Part shown: positions 25,341-36,242 of the stretch, piece by piece | How positions within the stretch are numbered: position 1 is the first letter of the stretch | How the letters are laid out: every line of letters starts with the position of its first letter | Assembly: GCA_038503065.1 (NCBI GenBank) | Contig: JBCAMK010000020.1 | Coordinates: forward strand, 558,001 to 622,000 | Direction of reading: 5' to 3' | From: Paragyromitra xinjiangensis | Lineage: Eukaryota > Ascomycota > Pezizomycetes > Pezizales > Discinaceae | Length of the DNA: 64,000 bases | Position numbers and translations under genes: made by a program | The notes under the pieces: generated by a model | Seen by the model: only the letters and a program-made list of their open reading frames with translations | What the model was told of the DNA's origin: nothing | Database searches by the model: none

Positions 25341-25532
25341 GCCCATGTGGTACCGTTCTATTTGGCGAGTAAGCCCATGGGCTTATGGCAGGATGGAGAG
25401 AAAAGAACACACCAAAAACCAACAGCACTTTCCTATCTAGGTTTAGCTTACCAAATTTTGGTGTGTTCTTTTCTCTCCATCCTGCCATAAGCCCATGGGC
25501 TTACTCGCCAAATAGAACGGTAACACATGGGC
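25341..25532. mobile_element. long palindrome (foldback element), 77-bp arms
   Basis: Arms 25341-25417 and 25456-25532 are inverted copies with one mismatch (25350 against 25523) around a 38-bp spacer. Each arm itself contains the palindrome AAGCCCATGGGCTT. The outer flanks (CCTCCCAAC on the left, AGCCCCTAG on the right) recur at 30305-30350, where the whole interior is missing. Mirror-image ORFs on both strands here are a product of the palindrome and not genes. Confidence 0.85.
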
Positions 25533-28416
25533 AGCCCCTAGTCTTGATATAATACTAACTAGCAACTCGTCGGTTTTGAATTAGTGGCATGTAGCCACTA
25601 TTGTTATGAGGAGAGAAGAGTTTGTTGTTCTGAATGAAGAACTAACTACACGGTGGGTTCCTGCCCCTATGGATTCCCTTGCTTCTGCTATCCATTCTCT
25701 TATTATAATCATTCATATATCTCGGGCACCTTTAATGGTTATCCCGTATCCACTCATACTATTCTCCGGCCCAATGGTTCCTCCGGTCACATGGTACTGT
25801 TACATTCGTTCCTTACAACAGCCACGTGGTTTACTTAGTTAGTCGGCTCGGGTATTCTAAAATGTTGTAGGTGTGACTATGTATGTATATTTAATCGCCA
25901 AATCGATTCGTATATTATGGCCGCAGAAGTAGCCATTGAGCTCATAAACCAAACTCTAGATTTCTACCCCTACTGCCATTTTTTTTTCTCATGTGTTCGA
26001 ACGCATTTATACTACGAATCAGACAGCATTTCTATTTTCATTCGCAAGGTAGCTCATCCGTAAATTACGATCTTAGCATCTTGGGGAGTTGCATTTAAAC
26101 CCTCTAGCGTCGAAGTTTAAGCTAGTGCCACATATATATGCATAACATTTCGAGATTCTAGTGAAGTTTTGTGCAGCAATTCTTTCCCTTATTTTCTATT
26201 TTTTATTCTGCTCATTTTTTCCATCAGGTACATAGATCCTATCAAGATATGTTACTTTTTGCAATAATGATAATGAGGCGAAGTGAATGTTCTAGAAGCC
26301 CTATAGCTATAGGCCGGTAATATAGTTCACGAGTTACCTATGTAAGTAGCGAAGCAGCATTTACTAGCCCACTTCATCTCGATAATAGCCCCATTTACCG
26401 CCTGGCTACGAGCCCCGTCTTTTCCAACTTGTTTGTTACCATTTCTGCTGTAGAAATCTTGAGTTAACAGTTTAATTTTCTGGAGAATATTTCTTACAAT
26501 ATATACAGGGCAGAAATTTCCCGCTTCGAGTCTCAGGATGTTCAGTCTAAGCAGCACAATTCACAGGAAATAATAAGAATCAGGCCCAAGTATAGCCATC
26601 AAAGATCTAACCGCTCTAGACTCAATTTAGATAGATACTGGGTTTTACACATATACTGTATACAACTCACGGCTCACAAACGAAGCAAAAGCAAGAATGC
26701 TATCAACATCATGACTAATAAGCCGTAGATACACCAAGTATGCGGTTCGAATCTGAGCATTAAATATTTGATGTTGAGGTATCGTCATCACTTTAATTTT
26801 CGGTGATCAGTAATATATACATGTATTTCCAATGCCGCAGTCAACGCCAAACTCAGCCCTATCGACTAACTTTTCTATACATAGCGCTTGAGACTTTCGG
26901 CCTGCTTCAAATACTAACCACTCACAGGTACTACTTCACATATCCGTCGGTAGTTCCAATCCCGCTTGGTTAGGGAATTATTACTTCCGAGTTTAAAGCC
27001 TTCCCGCAGCCCTAGGCCCATAATCCTGCAATCCACTTCTAAATGAGGGGCTGTACATGTGTGTGGAGCCGACAAAAGAACCTGAGAAAGTTGACGTAGC
27101 TCAAGCGGGCTGTGGCCGTCCGCTGTTATCAGACGTTAGTTCTAAGGATTCAAAGTGCCATTAACGGGCTGTGATTCGGGAAGACAAAACCCGTAGCCAA
27201 AGAAGCTGAATACACGATATTGGGTGATCGAAAATTTCCAGAGAACTACACTAAACGCAGTTTCACTTACCCCACAATCTAGATACATGTATGAATAACC
27301 TAGATAACGGCCATGGTAATATGATAGGAAGATTTTGAAGGAGGGTTTAGGGTTGGTGCGAGATTGATCAACCTATCAGCTAATACTTAAAGCTTTTTGC
27401 CACTCCATGAATGTATAAATGTTGAGTATCTACCAGAAGAGTAGTTATCATAGCTTGCAATTGTGCTTAGGACAAGTTTACGTATGGTCCCGTAAATGCT
27501 CTCAACACTGGAGCCGCCATAGCCTAAGGGCTGGATGCGTATATGATTTATCTATCTATCTATCTTAACACTGGAACCAAACCCTTATATCGACCGCGTA
27601 CGCGTACGCACACAGATCCCCAATAACAATTTTATGCGAGTCGGAAAAATTTAAGATCTGCGCTTCTACCAAGTATAGAAGACACCGACGCGAGCCAACA
27701 GTGGATACACCGTTCAATTCTCTCCGGTTTCCACCAAAAGAAGACCTAACCTTAATACTGAGGACGTTGTATATCTCTTGCATATACGTCTCCCTAATGT
27801 AATCGTGGACTCTTGCATGTAACTTGCTGCCACACCAACGATAGATACGTGGTGTCCTCGGATCAAGTAAACTGCCTTGCGGGTTGAATAGTCATAGGGA
27901 CCTAGCATCACTTAGCCTGATCGCCCAAGGCAAAGTAATATCAACCTTACTCGGTTTCAGGCTATATTTTCTCTAATTAATGGCGAGGCTTATTTAGAAG
28001 GGCGAATACGAGAACACCAAAAAATTAGTCCTATATTTTTCTCTTTCCTGCATCACGAGAATGCACATACCCGTTATATAACACCAATCTGACTATTCTT
28101 AAGCCGTGTCTTCGCTGCAGAACTTACAAAAATACGGGCTACATACCCAGCGTCATTAGGCACCTGTGTGCAACTCCCGGGGCTGGCTGCTGCAAGGCTA
28201 AGAAATTGCTGCTACCTATCAGGTGCTCGTGAAGAATATCAGTAACTGGCAGTTAGATAAAAGACATAAAAATATCGTCGTGCCCGTTTCGAAACTCAAG
28301 AGCTAACGTTGGAAAACATGGAAAACAACAAAAACAACAAAATGCGACAGGCCCTCAGGCTGCCAACGCTCAAGATATCTGATGTCGAAGTCGGCCTTAA
28401 CCATATAAAGCAAAAA

Positions 28417-28445
28417 GGAGTCCGAGTAGGAGTCCGAGTAGGAGT
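28417..28445. repeat. short tandem repeat, 12-bp unit
   Basis: Two and a third units of GGAGTCCGAGTA, about 75-100 bp upstream of the chosen start of the following gene. Confidence 0.75.
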
Positions 28446-28519
28446 TTTTCAAGCGAACACCCAGGGTAAGCTAGTAGCATCGCCAGCCTAAGATCAGTCG
28501 ACTTCCATGAGCTGACTGC

Positions 28520-29882
28520 ATGCGTTTAGACCCCTGGAAAATCAGCGCAGACCTTCGCCTACGCTTCCTCGAACCTTTATACCAAAACACCCTCCTATCC
28601 ACCCTCCAAAAGCAGCCTGGCATAGATTTTTACCTCTGGTATCTACAAACCCAGGTTGAGGCATTTCAGTCGAATTTCAATCATATGATCTCCCCCAAAC
28701 ATACTACCACCACAAAGAGCCTAGATCCTTTCTTTGAAGTGCTCCTCGTGCTATGGGAGCATGCTCGAGATGAGCAAGGTTTCAGCCTCGACACTGCAAC
28801 TCAAGCTTTGCAAAGCAGTCAAGTTGTTATCTCAAACGACGACAGCGGATGGCAACCTAACATGGATCAGCAACTTGCATTTTTTATGCTTGGTCCTCTC
28901 AGCATGCTGTACAAACCGGGAGGAGATAAGTTCTCAGCAGATGTTTTTCAAATTGAGAATAAGAACCCGATTACCAGATATCATCACGAAGTTTTCCGAA
29001 GCAGAAGCATAGAGGGCCAGCATATACGAACCTGCACCCCCTTCGGTAAGTTTTTGCGTAGATTTGGTGGAGTTCTTCTCCATACCGCAGGTGGCTACGA
29101 CCACGAGTCCATTAAGGATACCATTTGTCCAACATTTGGAGCCGACAGATGCAATGCCTATATTCTACAATTAAACTGCAATGTAAAATTTGCTTGGACC
29201 GACCTGTTGGATACACATCTCGATTTCGACAAAACCAATAGAACTTTATATATCTTTCGATTCCCAAGTTTTTGTATGCTTAATATCCCCGCGATCGAGG
29301 GAAATGGGATGGAGAATGTCTTACACAGGCTAGTGATACCCTCGAGCTTCACTGCATATTTTCAGTTATTTAACAAGTCGACATCATAGATGTTCGTTGG
29401 GTTCCACTCCATCACAGCCCTGGTACATCAAAAATGACCTCGAGGGATACATGAAAGAGATTATCCTATCGACCTATCTCCTTTTTGGGCAATCCAAGAA
29501 TGCGAGAAAGGTGCTCCACCCCAAAGATGCATTTCCAGACACCCCGAAACCATACCACGACCCCCTTCTCCACACACTTTGTTGTGAGGAATGGAAATTT
29601 CCTAATTCGCCAATTAAACCCAAGAAATTCTACAATCCCAAGAACGAATTCCCTGTACTTTGGCCCAAGCTAAATGTCCTTAGGGAAATGACGGATGAGG
29701 CGCGTCCTACAGGGCTAAGACAACTATGGCGGGGTAGCGAAAATACAAACCAATGGTATACCTTTTGGGCAGCCCTGATATTCGGCTGCTTTAGCCTGCT
29801 TCTCGCAATTGTTCAAATCGCGCTCTCCGCAGCTCAACTCTACTATTCGATGGGACAAAATATGACAAGCAACAAAGAATAA
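28520..29882 (+). CDS. fungal-specific protein with C-terminal membrane anchor
   Basis: Two frames joined by a proposed 85-nt intron: exons 28520-29332 and 29418-29882, 425 aa. The style matches a very common uncharacterised fungal family recalled from memory. Its N-terminal part is LR-x-RFLEPLYQNTLLS-type. The middle holds a FRFPSFCMLNIP segment, followed by a helix ending YLLFGQSKNARKVLHP. The C-terminal block is LLHTLC, FPVLWPKL and LW-x-GSENTNQWYTFWA, leading into one transmembrane helix (about residues 386-412). The intron donor (GTGATA) is weak; the acceptor ATCACAG is good, and the splice removes the stop codon and restores the family order. The alternative is a frameshifted pseudogene. 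The start ATG lies 28 bp after a stop-bounded upstream frame. Its function is not known. Confidence 0.6.
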
Positions 29883-30030
29883 GCTCCCACCCCTCATTGA
29901 GTCTTTCTGGCTGTATGTACTTCGCGGGGTGGAGGTGGTTCATTATAGGGCCTAGGCTTCAGGCACAAATTTCATTAAACGAATGCTTAGGAGGGTAGGG
30001 TAGTAGGATCGGAAGACAACTTGTATAACT

Positions 30031-30054
30031 TTCCTTCCTTCCTTCCTTCCTTCC
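30031..30054. repeat. (TTCC)n microsatellite
   Basis: Six TTCC units in the 3' flank of the preceding gene. Confidence 0.85.
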
Positions 30055-30304
30055 TCCCTTTCTATGTTTCTTTGGTTCGCTTTGATTTTTTATTTCATTT
30101 TATCAGCTTTCATTCATACCTCTAATTAGAGGTATAAACGACTTTAACTCACAACCTCAATGATGATTATGATATGCTTTACCCCACTGGCAGGGCACAC
30201 AAACTACACAAACCACACTTAAACTTCCACTAGCTCGTGCATACTAGAGAATAAAGGATAAGCAGGATTATAATGAGATAGGCCTAAAATCATTGTTCTC
30301 AACT

Positions 30305-30350
30305 ACTAGGGGCTGCCCATGTGTTACCACATGGGCGTTGGGAGGGGGAA
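30305..30350. mobile_element. collapsed copy of the 25.3-kb palindrome
   Basis: In reverse complement this reads CCCTCCCAAC, then GCCCATGTGGTAACACATGG, then GCAGCCCCTAG. Those are exactly the outer ends of the 25341-25532 element joined with about 170 bp of interior absent. It lies in inverted orientation relative to the longer copy. Confidence 0.75.
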
Positions 30351-30444
30351 GTAGTAGGAGGGTGGATTTGACAGCAAAGGTATATTGGTTCATGGTGACT
30401 CTCTCTCATCTATTCGGCACACCAAGCCAGTTAAAAGTCCACTC

Positions 30445-30530
30445 GGTTGAGAAGCAAAATATTCCTCACTTCTCACTTCACTCGCTTCGCTCGTTACGTT
30501 CGAAGCTCGTCATATTTTGGCTTCTCAACC
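30445..30530. repeat. 86-bp inverted repeat (hairpin)
   Basis: The ends GGTTGAGAAGCAAAATAT (left) and the complement of ATATTTTGGCTTCTCAACC (right) pair with a single one-base indel. The interior is a CTCGCTTCGCTCGTTACG-type stretch rich in TCG and TTCG. This looks like a tiny MITE or foldback remnant. Confidence 0.65.
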
Positions 30531-30900
30531 TAACTCTAGGGCCCCCCACGACTAAGGTTGATCTTGAAGTGGAACGAACACACTTTATAAAATACAGCAG
30601 ACCATAGACACCCCTAGCTACGGACAGGGTATGTATCTAATGAAATAAAGCAAAGCGTGCGAGAAATTTCGGGGATCATGGAGAATCACAAAGAATCACT
30701 CGGCTACCAAACACACACACAAAGGCCACCCAAAGCCACTCCACATCACAATCGTAAGCTAAAAGAAAATGTTCCCACGTTCGCCATCTCACACCCGACG
30801 ATTTCTTCATTCCATATTACTCCCCACCCTCTAACAATACAATAAGTAATACAATTTACCACACACGCTCCAAAGCAACACAACCCAAACCCAAACCCAT

Positions 30901-33187
30901 CTACGCCTGTCCCGTTGCCTGCTTCCACTTGTGCGCCGCCTCTAACAACTTGAGCATGCCCGCATTCGCCTGTTCGTCTGCAGGGAAAATATAATCCATA
31001 TACTCCTCGTAACTATCGTCATCGAGCTTTCTCCTCTTCTTAACCTTCCGCGGCATCTGTACCTCCACCTTCTTAATATCCGCCGGAGAGCCATGAGTAT
31101 TCTCAAATGACTTCCAAGCATTCAGTAGCACAACCCTCTGTTACAACATTAGCAAACTACCCAACAAAGCAGTAATCAGGGGATATCCCACCTCCTCCTT
31201 CAAATCCTTCGCCTTAAGACTCTTATAAGCCCTCTCAAACACATTCCTCGCACGTTGCTTCGCCTCCTCACTAACCGCATCCTCCTCCTCTCCCGCCTCA
31301 TCCGCATTAATCTCAAAATGCGCATAACTGATCCAGACCTTGACATGATCAGTCTTACTCAACAGCCTCTCAAACAGAGCTCTAGTCCTCTCAAACTCAG
31401 CACTCTCCTCCTCAAAGTCAATATAGCTCTTCCACAGCAACTCCGGCATATCCAACATCTCCTGGTCAACCGCCAATTCGAAAATAGCACGCACCCGGTC
31501 ATCGTCTTCGAGGGCCATTTCGAGCTCCGCGAAACGGATCCAGGTTTGTGCGTTTGTGGGTGAGAACCCAATGTGTTTCTCGTAGAGGGTTCGACAGCGG
31601 GCGAATTCGTGGAGACGGGTTTCGAGCTCAATGTAGCCTTTGAAGAGTTTGTCTTTGGGACACATGCCGATTGCTTGGCCGAGGGTTTTGCGTGCGATAG
31701 TGAGGTTGTTGTGGCGGATTTCAAAGTGGGCTTTTAGGAGCCAGATTTTGGCGAAAGTGAATTGTTTGTGTGGGATTAGTTTGAGGCATTCGTTGTAGAT
31801 TTGGCGGGTGCGTTCGATGTCCTATGTGGTGTTAGTGATTTTTTGTGGAGGGAGGGTCCGGGTGGTGGAGCCTGGTTGGGAGTCTGGGACGGGGTTGGTT
31901 GGTTGTGAGAGACTGGTTTGTGAGAGGGTTGTAAAATGTACGTACCTTGCCTTCCATTTCTTCCCATAGTGCGTAGAATACCCAGAGGTAGATGTAACGT
32001 CTCCAGTGGCGTTTTTCTTTTGTTGGTGGGATGTTGGCGATTGCTCGCTCGTAGACGTCCCGGACTCGGTCTCGGTCTCCTAGCGTTTCTTCAAGTCTGG
32101 CATAATCGAACCATACGTCGTAGTTTTTTGGGTTTTCTTTGATCTGTTCTTCGTATTGAACCCGTCGTTTAGAGAGGATGACGTCCTCGACACCTTCGCG
32201 CTCCCCGAACTGCTTCTCAAATGTGGTGTAGGATTTGTGGAGTAGTTGTGATTTAGAGCGCGGTAGACGATCCAAGGCGTATTTGTAGATTACTCGAGCG
32301 CGCTCAAACTCCTTTAGTTTCGCTTCATACCTATATAACGTAAGCCAGAAAGCCCTAAACCCGGGATATTGAGGCACATACTTCGCATACGCAATAAACA
32401 GTCTCTCATCCATAAACTCCTCCCCTAGGGTATCCACAGCAGTGGTATAAACCTCCCTCACATTATCCTCATTCCCAAACTCCTCCTCAAACCTCGCCCA
32501 CTTGATCCAATTCTTCGGCTCAGCATGCACCTGAGTGAAACGCTGAAATATCGCCCGCGCCCTCACAAACTCGCCATACCGTTTCTCCAACTTAATATAC
32601 GCACTCCACGCCGCCTCCTCCGGCTCCCACGACATCCACCGCTCAAACACCTGACGAGTACCTGGAATATTCCCGAGGGTCTCCTCCATGTACACGTACT
32701 TGTACCACAGTTTATCGACTCTGGGTAGAATGGTAACCGCACGATCAAGCAAGTTGCGAGCATGGTTAATATTCCGTGTCTTCATCTCAGCTTCAATATA
32801 GCGCAGCCAAAGCACAACGGATCTAGAGTCCACATCGAGTGCTCGTTCGAAGATTGAACGGGCACGGGCGTATTCTTTTTGGTCTAGCTCCCACTGTGCG
32901 TAGCGCATCCAGTTATTCATATTAATTCTGTTACGGCGCACATAATCTTCGAATTCCTTGCGTTTGCGACCTTGGAATTCATGGAGTTCCTCGAGGTCGG
33001 CGAAACGCTGGGTTGGCGCTTGTAGACCTTGTTCTTGTCGCTCGAAGGCCTCGCGGAGGATTTGTTCAGCGCTGGGATGGAGGTTAGCTTGGGTGTGAGT
33101 TGGGTTGGTGGAGGGAGGTATTTACCTGATTTGTTGAGCTGAGGCGCCCTTGTTTTTGACCCGGGGAGGGCCACGGGAGGACTCCAT
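30901..33187 (-). CDS. CLF1: pre-mRNA-splicing factor Clf1 (crooked neck/Syf3, HAT repeats)
   Basis: Four exons: 33187-33126, 33071-31946, 31821-31192 and 31137-30901, encoding 684 aa, with introns of 54, 124 and 54 nt. Clf1 is a scaffold of the Prp19-associated (NineTeen) complex, needed for tri-snRNP addition and spliceosome activation in the nucleus. The N-terminus ([20 protein letters not shown], then [20 protein letters not shown]) is nearly invariant among fungi. It is followed by an array of HAT repeats with W-x-Y...A-R-x-I/V-F/Y-E-R-A signatures, from [14 protein letters not shown] through [13 protein letters not shown] units to [13 protein letters not shown]. The C-terminal tail is basic-acidic ([20 protein letters not shown]). 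Length and order fit the family, and every junction restores a HAT repeat. The 5' end faces RSM10 across 199 bp, a shared divergent promoter. Confidence 0.95.
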
Positions 33188-33386
33188 GGTGAATTTGGGG
33201 GGCTTTTGCCAATTAGGAAAGTTGTAGAGGTGGGTGGTGGTTGAAGTCGCAGAAGAGGTGTAGTGAAGAACTACAGGAGACGCGCTGGATTGATTCAGTT
33301 GTCATCTCAACCAAGAAATTGGTGTTGAGATCCGCGACCGGGTAACCGAGTGCAGAGTTACCCTCCCTCGCCAATTCCGCCCCACG
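33188..33386. promoter_or_regulatory. divergent CLF1/RSM10 promoter
   Basis: 199 bp between two divergent start codons. It contains CCGGGTAACCG at about 33338-33348, which includes CGGGTAA, the core bound by Reb1-type general regulatory factors in yeasts. Whether such a factor acts here is inference. Confidence 0.5.
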
Positions 33387-35192
33387 ATGAATATCGAAAA
33401 CAGCCCCTCCACCAAAAGAGCGCCAAACGCGAATATAAACAATGATTGCACGCCGTTCACGGTCAATACTGACCCGCCTCAAGGGCAGTCTAGAAGTACG
33501 TTTGAAATGCCTCCCAATTATCTAGAACCTCCAATTGACCCCCGCGCACAGAAAACAGCCCTCCCAATCCTCACCACAAATTTTTCCACTACAGCTCGAC
33601 AGCACCAAACAGCCTCCCCCGAAAAGTACCACCACCCCCCGCCTACAATTCACAACCACTAACACACCCAGTGATCCCTCTCAGGGCCCTGACGCCCGTC
33701 TCCCTCTCTCCCTCCAAGCAATCTACTACCAACCACTCCGTCGCAAGCCAACCCTCGGTCTCCCCGTCTGTGACATCCAATTCCGCTCCTACTCAGTCCG
33801 TAACCTCGAGTTCATGTGCGACTTTGCCCTGCGCGCCGCATACTACTGCAACCTCCCAGCAGCGGGCCCCGTCCCGCTGCCGAAAAAGACAGAGCGTTGG
33901 ACAGTACCTCGGGGCCATTTCATCCACAAGAAGAGCCAAGAGAACTACGAGAGGGTCACGCATAAACGGTTAATCCAGATTAAAGACGGACATCCCGAGA
34001 CAGTGGAGCTATGGCTAGCATTCTTAAGGAAACATCAGTATTACGGCGTGGGGATGAAGGCGAACGTATGGGGTTTTGATGAGCTGGGTATGTCCACCCT
34101 CCTGGATGGGTGGTGGATACTAATTGGGGTTCAGGTGTGGGGAAACGTATGAATGTATCCCTCGAGACGCTCAAAGATGTCCCACGTCCTGGATGGGTAC
34201 ATTTTGGCTCCCGCCGTACATTTGAGACTGCTGAGAAGGTCAGAGAGATCCTCAGTAGCGAGGGGTACCGGTCGTTGGATGCGGAGCCGGCACAGGTCGA
34301 TGCGGCGTTAAAGCAGGTCGTTGATGACGAGGCCGTACAAGCCAAGGTCAGGGAGATTCTTGAGAGTCCGAGATATAAAGCTCTTCTTGAGGAAGATGCT
34401 GCCCCGCTTGAGGCAGTACAGGAGATCGTCGGGCCTGTTGAGGCAGCGGCCGAGACTTTACCGGAAGAGGCATTGGCGACACCAGGAGATGCCGTCCCTG
34501 AAGCCTTCGAGATCACCCCTGAGCAGGCTCAAGCTGAAGTTACCCCCAAGGACGAAATCCTTGCAGAGGTACCAGAGGCCACCTCCAAGCAGGCTCTAGC
34601 TGAAGCTGCCCCCAAGGATGAACTCCTCGCAGAGGCACCAGAGACCACCCCCGAGGCAGCTCCCACCCCAGAGGCAGCTCCCGTCGAAGCCGAGACACTC
34701 TCAAGCTCCCCCGCTGAGCCAACAGAGCCCATCCTCGAGCAAACACCCATCGAAGCCATCCCCGAGGACTCAGTCCTAGCACAAACATCCATAGAAAAGG
34801 TCACCCCTACACAAACACCAACAGAGACCGAGCCATCACTCGAAGCAACCTCAGACCCAATCCCTACACAGCCATCAGAAGCTTCAACAGATACCGTCCC
34901 TGAAACACTCTCAATCACCCCCGAAACACCCATCGAGACTGCCTCAGCCCCAACAACCCCACCCGTGGAGCCAACAGAACCCTCCACCGAAGCCCCAATC
35001 CTAACACAAGCACCAGAACTCACCTCGTCCGAAGAACCCGTGCCCCTCAGTGAAGCCGCCGAGAGCGCTCCTACGGCAGAAACTGAACCCACGCCTGCAG
35101 AGGAGCCAGTAGAAGTTAAGGACCAGGTGGAGGAGGTAGAAACCCTGGCAGAAAGTACGCCTGAGCCTACGGATGAGGGGAAGAAGGCGTGA
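33387..35192 (+). CDS. RSM10: mitochondrial ribosomal protein uS10m (Rsm10) with long acidic C-terminal extension
   Basis: Three exons: 33387-33625, 33672-34087 and 34135-35192, encoding 570 aa; introns are 46 and 47 nt with ACTAAC and TACTAAT branch sites. uS10m sits in the head of the mitochondrial small subunit. The first exon provides a likely import signal ending in FSTTARQH. The core (about residues 90-235) is strongly conserved: LPLSLQAIYYQPLRRKPT, FRSYSVRNLEFMCDFALRAA, HFIHKKSQENYERVTHKRL, KDGHPETVELWLAFLRKH, and GVGMKANVW leading to VGKRMNVSLETLKDVPRPGW. After the core come about 330 extra residues. These begin with two KVREIL helices (KVREILSSEGYRSL, KVREILESPRYKALL) and continue as a Glu/Pro/Thr/Ala low-complexity tail. 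The start could instead be the in-frame ATG at 33507. Confidence 0.9.
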
Positions 35193-35946
35193 TGTGGATA
35201 AAAGACTTTGTATATAGTTTAAGAAAGGTAGATTTGCATATGAATAGGTGCTTGAGGTTTAGATGTAGTTCGTGGAAATGTAGCATTTCCTCTATGGGGA
35301 GTCTTTAGCTCTTAGAGGTATACCATAGTTACAGCAGTGAGCTATCAAATAAGGCTTGGAACAGTCAATGGGTGCTGTTTTCGGACCCCAGATCTATTTG
35401 TTTTTGCAATAGGTGAAGTAGCTTTCACTAGTGCTTAGACTATCTACTGTTAAATATTCCTCATCATCACTAACAATTCACTCCACCATCGCCAACTTGA
35501 GACGACCCAGGCCCTAACCCAGCCAGCATTAAATGCAGATTTTACCCTGTGGGGGCTGCATGTCCTAAATAGAGAACCATGTGACAACATACTATGTACT
35601 TGGAGGTGATGTAATCACACTCAGAATGGTAGATTGAAGGTAGATCTTTCATGTCTGCTTCTCTTATAACAGAAACAACATCCCGCCTTCCCCATTCTTT
35701 ACTCACTTCATCAACCTCCACCACTTCCCCCAGTCCTCACTGTTTCCCATCCTCCACCCACTTCACGTTTCCCTGCTACTTCAGGTAATTTCTATTACTC
35801 CTACTACCCTTCCACATTTAACAACACCCGCGCTGGACTCCTCGCCAAAAACGAAGCAACTCTTCATCCGGGAAACAAACTAGAAGAGCAAAAAATTTCA
35901 TCAAACTATTCAAACTATCAACAACTCCACTTCAAACCATGACTAC
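35193..35946. other. intergenic
   Basis: RSM10 3' flank and probable leader of the small gene that follows. Pyrimidine- and A-rich; no other feature seen. Confidence 0.35.
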
Positions 35947-36242
35947 ATGTACATACATTCAAATCCCGCCAACATCTCCCAAGAAAACGCAATAACTACA
36001 AGCCCGATCGACTACACCAGCAACAACTGGAGAGGAGAAGTTCATGGTTAGTACCTGCTCACTCACGATAGCCAAAACTTACTGACCATGCAGGATCACG
36101 TGCCATTCCAAGGAAAGGCCCCGAACGTGAAGATGGCCGGACATTCAAGAAATACCTACCAGATAGTTCCACCAGCAAAGCCCGAAGTACAATCACCCTA
36201 TTGAATATCGAATTTAAACGAACCTATATTCCCATACAGTAG
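35947..36242 (+). CDS. probable small two-exon protein, unknown
   Basis: Exons 35947-36046 and 36094-36242, encoding 82 aa. The 47-nt intron has donor GTTAGT, branch ACTGAC and acceptor CAG, and it joins two frames in phase. The result is a hydrophilic, basic protein: NNWRGEVHGSRAIPRKGPER, then EDGRTFKKYLPDSSTSKARS. Neither exon is long enough to stand out alone, so the gene is inferred from the clean splice and the sensible polar composition. No domain was recognised. The leader is A/C-rich, as in many fungal 5' UTRs, and the start codon overlaps a TACATGTA palindrome. Confidence 0.45.

Larger units (their letters stand above)
23458..28519. other. repeat-bearing gene-poor stretch
   Basis: About 5 kb with no supportable gene. 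It contains the duplicated paralog-B upstream flank (about 23580-23710), two MITE copies, a long palindrome, four TACATGTA palindromes (24031, 25308, 26818, 27284) and a short duplicated GGAGTCCGAGTA unit at about 28417-28445, just upstream of the next gene. Confidence 0.45.
29883..30900. other. intergenic with small inverted-repeat elements
   Basis: Convergent ends of the membrane-protein gene and CLF1. It holds a (TTCC)n tract at about 30031-30054, the collapsed palindrome copy at 30305-30350 and a hairpin at 30445-30530. No gene seen. Confidence 0.45.

Noticed and set aside
25296..25490. Mirror-image ORFs on both strands
   Set aside because: Produced by the palindrome arms, so not coding evidence.
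26720..26765. GGTTCGAATCTG resembling a tRNA B-box
   Set aside because: No A-box, no cloverleaf pairing and no terminator at the right distance.
28309..28491. 60-codon frame upstream of the membrane-protein gene as a first exon
   Set aside because: It ends in a stop 28 bp before the next ATG, contains the short tandem repeat, and no donor/acceptor pair joins it in phase convincingly.
34529..35092. 187-codon minus-strand Ser/Gly/Val-rich ORF
   Set aside because: Shadow of the low-complexity RSM10 tail, with no start context or domain.
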